Numbered from the stretch's first letter, positions 13,401 through 24,044 are shown. The stretch: 64,000 nt of DNA from Lactifluus volemus (GCA_022376515.1 WTXI01000014.1:124001-188000), one strand, 5' to 3'. Translations and numbers: made by a program. The notes: generated from the letters alone by a model not told the origin.

Positions 13401-13957
13401 CGTATTTCAGTATAACACTCAAGACGTTTGAAGAACTGTTCGATACGCTCGAACAGATCGACGAGCACACCATGCCTTGCAGCGATGCCCTTGGCAGCCT
13501 AACGAAAGTATGAGTCACAATGGCCCGGACAAACGGATGGAAGACGAAAACTGTGCTCACTAAGAGGAGAACGCCCATACCGGCGAAGATCAGTTTTGCG
13601 GGTGAGAATACCTGCATGATAGAGGTCAGAGTATGCATCATAGAGGAATTGTCATCAGAAGTTTACTAGACCAGCCCCTTCACCGAGAGTTGCAGAAAAG
13701 GCATAAAGAACATTTACAGTCGGATTCAACCATTTTGTTAGCCTCTCATCTCCACGCCGATGCTGATCGACTTGTTGGACCTGGTCTTGAAGAATGGTGA
13801 GAATAGCGGTGGTAGAGTCACAGCTTTGTAGTTGTGCGACGAGAGGATGGACGAGAAGATCTTCCTTAGTCTTCTTCTCGTACTCCTTCAAGGCGGCATC
13901 GAACAGAGACCGGAAGTTTGATGAAGAACATGAAGCGGTGGGCTGGGTCTGTGGCAT
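10484..13957 (-). CDS. NLR-like protein: Goodbye-NACHT-ankyrin
   Basis: Minus-strand multi-exon gene of the fungal STAND/NLR family, whose members can act in non-self recognition and programmed cell death. The order is an N-terminal Goodbye-type helical domain (LFDAALKEYEKKTKEDLL near 13.9 kb), a helical linker, and a NACHT NTPase. The Walker A motif GKPGSGKS is rebuilt across an intron near 12.75-12.69 kb; the Walker B-like motif is YLVMDGLDECP near 12.33 kb and the sensor-type TSRPEAD near 12.21 kb. A winged-helix region follows (LPETLDETYERVL, FSHFSVKEFLTS), then about seven ankyrin repeats (HGADVDVRD, HGADVNSHN, CGADVNARD) from 11.3 to 10.56 kb, and a Ser-rich tail. Introns include 13516-13577, about 12691-12740 and about 11968-12014. 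All junctions keep frame and the key residues are present, so it looks intact. The domain order is standard for Agaricomycete NACHT proteins. Confidence 0.9.
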
Positions 13958-14424
13958 AAAATGGTGGCGGAGTAGAATTTGTTAGTTCAGAGCGTACAAA
14001 TGGCCGTTGGTGATTGAGAGGGTCTGGCTGATGGGCACTGGCACTGACCTCGTGATGAAATGATTGCGCCCAGATAAGAGTCTCACTAGAAATGCCGACT
14101 TCGTCGTCGGGAACCTTGCTTTCCGGGTTTGTTGCCCGGCTTCCAGAGAAATTCTACCATACAAATTCAAATTCAATAACTACAACAATCCATCTTAGAT
14201 GACCATAATTGGAGTATTTCAAATTCAAGTTGAATGATATGAGATACAATCGAGATAAGAGAGAACGCAAACGATCGCCAGAAAGACAACGCGATGTAGA
14301 GGGGGTGGCCTTGGGGGTGGCTGTGTGGCTGCAGGGGGTGGGGGTGCCAGTGTGCAGTGGCATTGTCAGCAGGGAGGTGCGAGGATGGCAGCAGCAGTGG
14401 AAGGAGGTACACTAATTTACGTGG

Positions 14425-14900
14425 TTAGGATTGCAAACTTGGGAATATAGAATGACGGCAAATGACACCGTTGGGAAGCTCCATCAACTTCGCGATGACT
14501 TTCTCCTTCTGAAGCTTGTTTGGTTGCACCGAGATCATGTAGCTGACAGCTTCGTAAAACGTATGGACTTGCTGTGGGGTGAGATCCACCGTGATTCTGC
14601 AGAGTAACCTTTAAATTTTATCCACAAAGGGATCTTGCTCCTAGCTGTTGCATGAAAAAGTGGCGCCGGGATTTCTGTGCGATTTTGATGATTGTGTCGC
14701 CTGCATACCGTCGTGTGTTTCGCGCATGAATTCGAATAGCTTGATGACAGTTTTGAGGAATTTCCAGTGTGTTTTCAGGAAACGTGGATACTGTCCAACA
14801 ATGTCAATGATATTGGACGACACAGCAGCCTTGTTGTCTTTGTGACGCTTGATTTCGCAGAGACTGAGAAGATTCTTAATTGACGGTGTGAACATGTCAC
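14425..14900 (-). pseudogene. XPO1: exportin-1 (CRM1) gene fragment
   Basis: Read on the minus strand, this matches an internal part of the nuclear export receptor exportin-1. Family blocks in order are [60 protein letters not shown] and ITVDLTPQQVHTFYEAVSYM. Two frame changes interrupt the blocks and an in-frame TAA sits where the family has an Ile or Val just before the ITVDL block. Neither the N-terminal repeats nor the C-terminal half is nearby. It is a dead fragment of a gene that must exist intact elsewhere, lying just upstream of the NLR-like gene. Identity is from memory of the family, but the blocks are long and distinctive. Confidence 0.82.
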
Positions 14901-14984
14901 ATGAGGCCATCCTCAAAGGGGATGCGGATGCCGGTGACGAAAGGTATGGAAAAATAAAGTAAAGAAATGTCATGTGAGAAGTTT

Positions 14985-15752
14985 AAAAAAAATCGTGACA
15001 CACCATGGACCATGCTTACAGAGGGCAGAGGGGGAGGCGATGGCAAAGGGCAGGTGATGGTGGCGAGAGAGGCGTGAATGGCAAGAGAGAGCAGGGCACA
15101 GAAACAGAGAGAACAGCGAGAGGGAAGGAGTGATGCCAGAGGGTGGGAAATGACGGAGCCAGAGTGGGAGGCGGCACTGATGGGAAGTTGTTTTCTCGAG
15201 GCTAAGCATGCGTGTTTGCGTCTTCGGTTGGCTGACCGCGGCAACACATTGGCCCAACTCAACCCCCACCAGCCCCACCTGAGCATCACCGGACCCGTAA
15301 TCCACATGGGTTACCCATACCCATACTAATCATTAATCTGACCAACATACGTGTACGGGTGTTATACTGGGACAGATGATACATGCCAATAGTTCAATTT
15401 GAATTACCCTCAAGGCCATACCACATGACTTTGCACATGACCGGTGTTTGCTTGATCCTGCACTGGCACGCGCAGGCTGTAAGAACATAATAAAGTGCAC
15501 TGTGCCATTGTATATGTTGTCAAACTGTCCCCTCGTCATTCTCTCATCACATGCAGTGCCAACTGCAAGCAAGGTTAGGTTTGAGCCAACGACGTTAGCA
15601 CTTTTATGGGCATCTCTTTCTCACAATGACTAAGCAATGCTCACCCCTGCCACGTGCCAGGTGATTAGAGTGGAACTCGGATTCGGACGCGTTTAATTGC
15701 CTCGCGGCCTCCTCTTTGTCTCTCTCACGTCCACACTTTTCGTTAAGCCACA
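14985..15752. other. intergenic, no gene seen
   Basis: No supported coding region. Short ORFs on both strands have biased composition and no motifs. It holds the upstream region of GPC1, whose ATG is at 15753. Confidence 0.4.
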
Positions 15753-17578
15753 ATGTCTGAAGATATTTCAAGACCGCCGTCTCCTCTTTCCCGTCCAGAT
15801 TCTCCTAATTTCTTCCCAATGGGTTACTTCAGCCCGCGCCCTACGGATCGACTGGTTCGCGAAGAAGGTTCCGAATTCGCCAATGCCTTCACACTGCTAG
15901 GTAACTTTCATCCACAACCATAGATACCTTCACGCTGACCTGGCTGAGAAGACACATTGGAGACGTATTGGGACGCACGCATAGATCTCTTGCAACGCAA
16001 CATATCAAAGCGCAAGGACAAACTCAAGTTGCGTGCCGAACTCGCCCTCAATGAGATGTTCAAGGGGAAACCCCCAAGTCCTGATGCGCTCGCGGAGAAC
16101 TTTGAGCGCGAAGTCAACAAGTTGAGGCTCAAGGTTTGTAGCATCATGCCTTACTGCTGTCGGCCCCTAAGTTTGAACAGGTTTCAACGCGCATGACATC
16201 CCTGAGTGCAGCGTGGCAATCTGCCAAAGTCGTCCGCACCCGTGAGAAGATTAGCTTCTTCTTCGGTGTCATGGACCTAGTATTCTCTGCGCTGCTTTTT
16301 GGTTTAGCCCCGCAGTACGTTACTCACTCGTTCTCCGTGCATTTGTTCATGACCTCTTCAGATATGTCCATATCTCATACACCGTGCATTTACTCTGCCT
16401 CCTGCCTTATCGCTCTTATGTCTACAAGAAGCTAAAATGGCACTATTTTCTCTTTGACTTATGTTACTATGTCAACATTCTTTGCTTGGTATTCCTATGG
16501 ATCCTCCCCCAGTCGCCCTCCCTGTTCGTCGCCTGCTACTGTCTCAGCCATGGTGCTGTCGCGAGTGCGGTTATAACGTGGAGGAATAGTCTTGTATTTC
16601 ATGATGCAGACAAGGTGACCAGCCTATTCATACATGTGTACCCGGCCTTTACATTCATGGTGATCCGGTGGGTTGTACCTTCTGTTCCCTTCTTTTTGGC
16701 ATCTCCTGACCTCCTCTGCCAGGCATTTCTACCCGGGCTCCGAGGAACGTTTCCCTGCACTGAAGGATCTCCCTCATTTACACCCCTGGCGAGCTCTTCT
16801 TTTTAGCAGTATCATCTGTGAGTGTGGACCTGACTCGTTTATCTGACATTCTGACTCTTCGCGGGAGACCTGATATGGCAGTTTCTATACTGGAAGGTTT
16901 GATTTGAAATTTCTATGGGTTTTCAGCCAGTGCTTAACCGGAGCTACAGTTCGTGTATGTTAATCGCCGTAGGAAAGTCGAGTCTGGACAACGTGCCACA
17001 TCATTATCTTGGTTGATTAGCAAGCCTGGTCTGATCGCAAGCACCCTCTCCAAGGTAAGGCCGGAACACAGAACGTTATACTTCATGCTGGGACAGTTTG
17101 GTAAGCGCAAACAATGCTTGGTGTGATACTTCGCTCCATCGTACTAACGACACAATATTTTCCAAGTATACTCTGTTCTCACCGGTGTTCCCCCTGCCTT
17201 TATACTCTACAACTCGTCATTCTGGTCAGGCATGTACCTCTTATTCATACTGAGTGTGAGCGTGTGGAACGGAGGTGGTTTTTACATCGAGGTTTTTGGA
17301 CGAAAGTGCGTGGGTTGGCATCGCGTATATTGATATTCCTGACAATGACTAGGTTTGAACGTGAGCTGGAAGCGCTGCGCAGGGAGCTTGTGGAGGCACA
17401 GACCAAATCTCAGCGCTCAAGCCCAACACTGGATCCGTCCGAGGCAGAATCAGAGCCCGTGTCACCGCTACTCATCAATCCGCCGCTCGACGGGGTGGCA
17501 AGCGCAGAGCCTGATAAGTCAGCACATGAGGACGAGGGTCTTTCACTGCGATGGGAGGAAACGGAGAAGGATAAGTAA
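15753..17578 (+). CDS. GPC1: glycerophosphocholine acyltransferase Gpc1
   Basis: Multi-exon gene for a multi-pass membrane protein of the DUF2838/Gpc1 family, which acylates glycerophosphocholine with acyl-CoA to give lysophosphatidylcholine in phospholipid remodelling. The start ATG opens the peptide SEDISRPPSPLSRPDSPN. A soluble charged N-terminal part (YWDARIDLLQRNISKRKDK) is followed by several hydrophobic segments (VMDLVFSALLFGLAP, FDLCYYVNILCLVFLW, YCLSHGAVASAVITW) and the conserved HADKV/HVYPAFTF region near 16.6 kb. The C-terminal tail is charged, with a coiled-coil-like FERELEALRRELVEAQ. Introns were placed at about 15901-15951, 16134-16181, 16317-16362, 16669-16722, 16818-16880 and later ones; all keep frame. 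No defect is seen. Confidence 0.88.
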
Positions 17579-17639
17579 TTACATTCTCAAGCTAGTATAG
17601 ATTCGACGACCCCAGACTGATAATTATGCTGATATTTTT

Positions 17640-17755
17640 TTTTTCTCGCGACTCAAGTATCATATATCAACGTATCAACTTTTATAACTTTTATAGAGCA
17701 GTACTAGTGTTTTATTTACGATTGAACGATCTTATGGCTTAAAGAACAATAACGC
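17640..17755 (+). repeat. dispersed repeat, copy 1
   Basis: About 115 bp that recurs in the same orientation at 25313-25430. Shared strings include ATATCAACGTATCAACT, TTATAGAGCAGTA and TAGTGTTTTATTTAC. This copy lies just 3' of GPC1. No terminal inverted repeats were recognised, so the class of the repeat is unknown. Confidence 0.75.
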
Positions 17756-18160
17756 ATTCTATCGAACTTGGATGTGTGACCCGCGAAACTACATGCCAGC
17801 CACCGTGACCGCGACTCCCTCCTGGCAAAACATGGCTACTACGGGCAAGTCCCATTCCATTTGATGGTATATGCTGCTTTGCCGACGACCAAGGCTATCA
17901 AGTGAGCAGAATGTCATGCCAAGACACATGGCCCTTTGGCTGAGACAGAACTGTCTGATCAAGGCGGGTTGACTACCCTCCACGCAAGCGGTGCACTAGA
18001 CGGTCTATCCGGCGAGGCGAAGGAAGCTCTTTTGAGGAGATCACGAGTTTTCTATTTCAATCAGTGAGCCCCCGTCGGCTAATAGTTAGCTTCACATTCG
18101 GAAGCCTTTTTTTCGCAAGGGCACATAATATATCCGAATCCGATGCTAAAGAAGTAGAAG
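17756..18160. other. intergenic, no gene seen
   Basis: No convincing coding sequence. It may hold an unseen first exon of the PEX39-like candidate that follows. Confidence 0.35.
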
Positions 18161-18164
18161 GTTG

Positions 18165-18486
18165 ACGCTACTACTGGTCAACATCCAGCGAACATTCCAG
18201 CGTCCTACTTCATTTTCAGCTGAACGATCACGCAACCATTCCCTTATAGAGAGCGCTGCAGTCGCTGAAACCCCTAGGACTCTTACTTTTGCAGCACTTC
18301 AGACCGCCATTGAACAAGGAAAGATAGATGAAATTCAGAACAACAAGCGCATCCCCGATGTGCTCAACGTAGGATTTTCTAGTTTAGTCTTAAACCGTTT
18401 CTGAGCGATGTGGCTACTTGCAGGAGACTCCCCCAGTCAGTCGAATGCTCCTCAACGGAAAATGCCCCTGGGAGTTAGGATTATGA
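18165..18486 (+). CDS. PEX39-like small protein, 5' end unresolved
   Basis: Two exons joined over an intron at about 18370-18423 encode a short protein. The core TFAALQTAIEQGKIDEI then NNKRIPDVLN resembles the conserved helix and IP-D block of the small peroxisomal import proteins now called PEX39. The second exon ends with a CPWE tetrapeptide close to the terminal KPWE motif of that family. PEX39 proteins assist PEX7-dependent import of PTS2 cargo. The reading frame is open upstream to a TAA at 18147 but has no ATG, so either an upstream exon is missed or the gene is damaged. Assignment rests on short motifs and should be treated as tentative. Confidence 0.42.
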
Positions 18487-18652
18487 CTGTACGGTTTCCA
18501 TAGACACATTAATCTAAGATCACGGACACCCTAAAAGGGGCTAAGAGAGAGAGGTCATCGCATCCGCGCCTCTTACGATCGCCCGGTTCCTTGCAGACAT
18601 TTACCCGACCGCACATCGCATCCTCACCACTTCCTCACCCCACAACCCGCAA

Positions 18653-21038
18653 ATGATCTCTTTGGTTTCAAGCTACCTCCCCCTCCCTGAGACTCATGCA
18701 GTTGTCACAGCTGCTGTCGTCTCAGCCATCACCTACATAATCTACATCGTCGCGAGCGTGGTCATTGCTTACCAGTCTGCTCCAATCCGGGATCTCCGCG
18801 GACCAAAATCAGTGAATTGGTTGACCGGAAGTTATGAAAGGAACGTTTGGGAGCCGGATGCTCAGGACAAACAGTTGGAGTGGGTTCGAGAGTACGGTCC
18901 TGTATTCAGGTATCATGGCTGGTACAATGTGGGTGTTGTTTCATCTTATGAGTGCGAGTGCCAACGACTGGAGTCCGACACCTTGCAGTTCAACAGATTC
19001 TACACGACAGATCTCCGCGCGTTGAATCACATTCTCAACGCTCCTGAATTTGAAAAGAGCGATGGTCTTCGTTCATTATTGGGAGACATCCTCGGAACCG
19101 GTTGGTCGACTTCCTCTGAATTTTCAACATTTAATGTGGATCATCATTTCTAGGCTTGCTATTTGTTCAAGGTACAGCTTTTAGTATCGCTCGTCTACAT
19201 TATCATTGTCGGTGACCCTTGACTGCCCCTTGATAGGGTTAAAGCACAGACAACAGGTCGCTAGATTTTATCCAGGATTTTTACCGTTAGGCTAATCCTT
19301 TCTTTACAGCGCAGAATTATGGTCTCTCTCATTTATTGGATAAGGTCCCTTTGTTAATTTCACGTAAACAGAATCCTGCATTTGGCCTCCCTCAAATCAA
19401 GGAGTTCTCCCAGTTGTTTGTTGAAAAGGCTAATGAGGTTTGATTGTCTATTTGTGCATGGTACACTGCTTACGGCGTTTTAGCTACGAGATGCCCTGAT
19501 TGCAGAGGCATCCCAGTCGTCTGGGCCTGACGAATCGGTTAGGCTAAACATGTTTTTGTGGCTCAATAAAATCACTCTAGACATTATAGGCGAAGCAGGT
19601 ATGGGGCACCTTGTCATGGGTTAGAGAGTAAGAAAATTTGATTTCACAAAGGCTTCAATCATTCATTCGGGTCCCTTTACCTGGATGAGGCTCATATGTT
19701 GACCAATGGACTTCGCAAATTCATATCATTTGACCCGTTCAGTCTCAAATTCATGGTTCCGGCATTCTTCCCACCTGCTCGACTCATTGTGTGTCGTTCC
19801 TCACTTGGATTCAACCGGTTTTTTTGACGTACTCATAGCCGACTGATCGTTCTCGTGCACAAGCTACCACGCTCTCGGCCATTCAGTCTCTTGGTAAATC
19901 CTTGATTTCCCAGAAGAAGGCTGAAATACTTGCTGCTGCGGAGAGCGGTGCAAAGGGCGGACTCGAGAAGAGGAATATTCAGGGGCGCGATCTACTCAGT
20001 CTTCTAATGAAGGCAAACATGGCTACAGATATAGCGGACTGCGCGCGAATGAACGAGGAGGAGATCTTAGCGCGTGAGTGCCATACAATGTTATCTCAGA
20101 ATGACAAATATTGATGAAACCCACTGCGAAGAGATCCCGACCTTCATCATCGCCGGTCATGAGACAACAAGGTACTTCTCGCTCCGCCTAGCGACTAGCA
20201 CACCGGCTTACTCCTTCTTTAGCGTTGTTGTCACATGGGCCATTTACGCTCTTAGAAACCACCCTGCCGTCCACACTAAGCTGAATGCAGAGGCCCGTGC
20301 ATTTCACACGGACACCCCAACCATGGATGAGCTCAATGGGATGACATACCTTGACCATGTAATCAGGGAGGTTTTGCGCCTCCATGCTCCAGTCCCGCAA
20401 ACAGACCGGGTTGCCAAGGAAGATACTGTTGTCCCATTAAGCGAGCCGTTCATCGACCGACATGGAGTCAAAAGGCACGAGTTCAGGCAGGTCATCTCAC
20501 TTGTGCCACACTCTGCTTTTGTTAATGACAGGTAACAGGGTGCGAAAGGGTGACATAGTCGTTGTTCCGATTCTGGTTGTTCATAGATTGAAATCGCTAT
20601 GGGGTGAGGATGCTGATGAGTTCAGGTGAGCGTCCTCGGCTTCAAGTTGCACATGCGACGTATTAACATTGATTTTTACCGTTCCTGCAGACCAGAACGC
20701 TGGGAAAACATTCCAGAGGCTGTTAAAGCTATCCCAGGTGTCTTCAGCAACCTGCTCACGTTCCTTGCCGGCCTGCACGCGTGCATTGGTTACCGCTTCG
20801 CCATCATCGAGTAAGTCACCCGTCTATGTTGTATGGAGTGGCGATGCCCTCAACGATGCCCCATATCAGGATAAAAGCGCTCCTATTTACTCTCGTTCGG
20901 TCATTTGATTTTGAACTTGCGGTTCCGTCGAGCGATATCACTCGAAAGACGTTCATTGTCACACATCCTTTGCTGTCCTCTGATACTGAGAAAGGGCCTC
21001 AACTGCCACTTATCCTTCAACCCGTGAAGTCTGATTGA
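18653..21038 (+). CDS. cytochrome P450 monooxygenase
   Basis: Complete multi-exon P450. The N-terminus has a membrane anchor (residues about 12-40), then the substrate-channel region. The I-helix motif AGHETTS is near 20.15 kb and spans an intron. The ExxR motif EVLR is near 20.37 kb, the PERW motif near 20.69 kb, and the haem loop [14 protein letters not shown] near 20.76 kb with its Cys. The usual Arg of the haem loop is His, which is common in basidiomycete P450s. About a dozen introns keep frame, including a possible GC-AG intron at 20487-20538. These enzymes insert one oxygen from O2 using NADPH-P450 reductase at the ER. The substrate and CYP family cannot be told; no biosynthetic cluster partners are nearby. 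Confidence 0.93.
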
Positions 21039-21190
21039 CTCGGACTTCACGAGACCACACGGATTAACTGATTGTTCTGAATCTCCCTGTAGCCTGTTTT
21101 TGGACATCTTCACCCTAGCTTGTATATGTATATGGTACAGACTTTGTGTAATAGATGAAACAGTTCTAGTGGACCCGAAAGCAAGATCAA

Positions 21191-22168
21191 TCTATTATAT
21201 TAAAGGAGTACGCGGTCGTGACGTGACGCGGGCTGCGGGCGCCCTCATTGGTCGGAGCGTGATCGTGCACCTGACCGGTGACGATCGGCGGCGGCTTCCT
21301 CTCTTTCGACCGCGTCTCGCGCGCGACGACGTCGTGACCGTGTAGCTCCAATGGCGGGCTGCAGGAGCACGGAGACTGCCGCCGATGGTTGCATCCGCTT
21401 TGCATTTTTGTCTCTGGCGGTTTTGTATCCACTCCACACATCAGTCAGCAATTGAATACTAACAGAAACTTGCCACCTCAGATGACTATTGTTTCTCCCC
21501 CTTCTGTCTTACCCCATGCGCGCTTGCATCCTTCAGTCCTGAGTGCCGTGGTAACCTCTTCCGCATCGCCACTGGTGCGATCTGTCAATGTGTCCTGTTT
21601 TCACTGACAACATCGCATGGCACACACTCATCCCGTTGACAGCGTAGTCGAATGGACATGAACATATTCATCAACCTGTCCACAGTTGCCGCTTTAACGA
21701 CGTCAGCTCGCTTTCCCATCATCACACAGGCTACGGCTCAAACACAGTGAGTGCTCACGTCACCTGCCTCTTCACTGAACTGAAAGCGTTGCCTGTGTTT
21801 GGACTGACGTGACAACAGTGTCTTCAACGTGATTGTTGTCAATGTGTGGCTCTGGGTGGCCAAGTTGTGACCCAACGGTGCTGCGGTGCAGGCTGCAACT
21901 CAATGTGGTGGGTGCTCAATTGCCTGCCTCTTGACTGACACTGGCATGACAGCACTCATTGTCAGTGTGAGTGTCATCACCGTGTGGCTCTCGGTGGCCA
22001 GGTTGCGGCCCAACCTGATTGGTTACCATTTCAATCCAGCGGAACATCACCTGCCTCTGAGAAGGTCCCTGTACTATACTTACTTATTCCAATGTTTACA
22101 ATTCTATGTTGTGCATATGAAACGTTGTCCAGACAAAATGCCCCGTGCGAAGCACGGGTCTACGCTAG
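21191..22168 (+). mobile_element. non-autonomous Helitron 1
   Basis: The 5' end begins TCTATTATATTAAAGG and is preceded by A at 21190. The 3' end is CTAG at 22165-22168, preceded by a perfect 7-bp hairpin (CCCGTGC, loop GAA, GCACGGG at 22142-22158), and followed by T. These are the defining Helitron signs: insertion between A and T, 5' TC, 3' CTRR with an upstream hairpin, and no terminal inverted repeats. No Rep/helicase is encoded, so it depends on a helper element. Inside are two units of a subrepeat shared with Helitron 2. Confidence 0.82.
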
Positions 22169-22450
22169 TCTACTATATAAAAGAGTACGCGGTAGTCACA
22201 TCACGCTTCCAGGAGCGTTTTTATTGGTCGTCAGCTGGCCTAGCACCTGACGTGTCACGATGCGTGTACGTGTGTGGGGTCGTGATCGCGTCCCGAGACA
22301 GGTGCGTGATCGTGCACCTGGACGTGACGGCGTTGTCGGGATGAGGGTCGTCAGCGTGTGGCTCTCAGTGGCCACGCTGCCACCCGACCCTGTGCTTGCG
22401 CACACTGGAGCTCAAACGGTGTGGATGCTCAATTGCCCCCCTCTTGACTG
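21844..22450 (+). repeat. Helitron internal subrepeats
   Basis: A motif built on GTGTGGCTCTNGGTGGCC, followed by a CCCAAC or CCCGAC box, occurs near 21846, 21980 and 22356. A companion block GTGCTCAATTGCC then CTCTTGACTGAC follows at about 21911 and 22425. The first two units lie in Helitron 1 and the third in Helitron 2, showing that the two elements belong to one family. Confidence 0.65.
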
Positions 22451-24002
22451 ACCTGACAGCAACGTCTCTGTGAGCATTGTCGGGGATAGACAAATCGAAA
22501 ATGTGTTCTTGGCTGCTGCCATGTGCCTGCACCTGCTCGCATGCTCTTCTCTGTGTGCAGCGGCCTTTCATTGCCGAGTCCTTGCCACTACCATCCCTGT
22601 GCTGCGCTTATTCTTCCCCCTGTCTGCTCCTTGCGTGTCCCTTCCCGGAATGGCAGTTGGGGGCAACAGTTCCTTGCAGATGACATCATCGGTCGCTCAC
22701 TTTGCTGACCCCAACTGCCTTATTTGGCGTCATGACTCGGATGAACGTTTGGCTCTTCTCTCTCTCCCCCTGTCTCCTGTGCCTCTGCGTTCCCTGGTAT
22801 GCTTCACATTCTGTGGCAGAACACTAACATGCACCCATCGTTGCAACACTCCCGCCGCTCACGACGGTGGACTCCCGCACTTGGTTCGTTCACAAGGCGA
22901 CGTAACCACATCACTGTCGATGCTCTACAAGGGTGGAGACGCGCGAAGAAAAACCCGGTGAAGTCATCGTTGATCTTTTCATCGGTCTTGGCATTCCAAT
23001 TCTCCAGATCATTGCTGGTGAGTGCTCTCGGCGATCCTCTTCATAGCCATTTGTCTGACGAACTAGATGTGATGCAGAGTACGTTGTATCGGGACGACAT
23101 TACGTCCTTTTCGAGGATTACGGGCCCGCGCACACACGTTGCGCGTGCGCGTGGGGGTCGTGATCGCGGATGTTGTTGGGCTGTTCTCTGGCTGCCCCTA
23201 TCTCCTGTGCTTCCTGCATTTCCCGTCACTACTCTCTTAACTGATTTCTTGCCTTCCGAAAAGGTAGCTGTACCAGGAGGAGTGGACGCCCGTAGGCGGC
23301 TGTTTGCCGGTGGACGCCAGCACCTCGCGGATGCTCCGCCGTCGCTCGAGGCAGCTGTTCACCGGCAAAGCAAGAGCACGTTGCCGCGCCTCGCATTCCG
23401 CAGCAGAACTCGAATTGGTTGCCCTGGAGGCGTGGCGCGAGGAGGCGTTCCCGAAGCGCTGCTGCCCAGCGTGGGCAAGCTCGGTCAGTAAGTGAGGTGG
23501 TGCCACGTTCTCTAATCATTATCCATGCGGTCATTCCATGTTTGTAAGTGATCAAATCTAAAATAAAGCAGCAATATAATACATTGGGAAATACCCCGTA
23601 AATAGATGGATAGCAACATAGAGAGAGAATGATGCAAAGTTAATGCGATGAAGCAGGGAAGCATATGAATATAGGATGAACGTGGTACTGTAAAGGCCTC
23701 CCATGCAGAAAGTGCCAGGGGCTAAATATGAGGGCTGAGATAGCGAAAAAGTCCTTAAATGAGAGAAGACGCGATCTGTTGAAGTTGTACAACTGAAGTC
23801 CAAGGTGAACAGAGGAAGATCTGGATAAAGACGTCGATCTTGATTCCCTGTCCCTCCGCCTGCGTCGAGTCCATGCAGGATCGCCGATTTCGGCGTCGGG
23901 AGCGAGCGGTGGTGTCTTTGTTCGCAAGGGTGATGAACCCGATGTGGCGTGAAGGGGATGTCACAAACATTTCTCACCGTGCGGAGCACGGGTTCTCGCT
24001 AG
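22169..24002 (+). mobile_element. non-autonomous Helitron 2 with captured DNA
   Basis: Begins TCTACTATATAAAAGAG directly after the CTAG of Helitron 1 and ends CTAG at 23999-24002, followed by T. A 6-bp hairpin (CCGTGC, loop GGA, GCACGG at 23977-23991) stands 7 bp before the end. The first 60 bp match the start of Helitron 1 (for example GAGTACGCGGT and ATTGGTCG). No transposase is present. The interior holds a STE3 receptor fragment at about 22945-23127 and other DNA of unknown origin. It is longer than Helitron 1, which fits cargo capture. Confidence 0.8.
22945..23127 (+). pseudogene. STE3: captured STE3 pheromone-receptor fragment
   Basis: Two exon pieces with an intron between them (about 23018-23077, GTGAGT to CAG) encode roughly 40 residues of a STE3-type G-protein-coupled mating pheromone receptor. 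The blocks are VIVDLFIGLGIPILQ and then YVVSGR with LFEDYGP. These match the end of one transmembrane helix and the cytoplasmic segment after it in basidiomycete B-locus receptors. No start, stop or other helices are nearby and there is no open gene around it, so it is a captured fragment inside Helitron 2. Retention of the intron shows capture at the DNA level. Confidence 0.75.
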
Positions 24003-24044
24003 TGCAGTTAGAAAGCAGTATGAGTGTGGACGATGATCGACAAA

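Noticed and set aside
22470..22961. 163-codon ORF inside Helitron 2 as a possible Helitron protein
   Set aside because: No Rep motifs (HxH, two-Tyr) or helicase motifs are present. Non-autonomous status fits better.
23237..23555. GC-rich ORFs on both strands near the Helitron 2 right side
   Set aside because: Mutually overlapping antisense frames with biased composition. No recognised domain.
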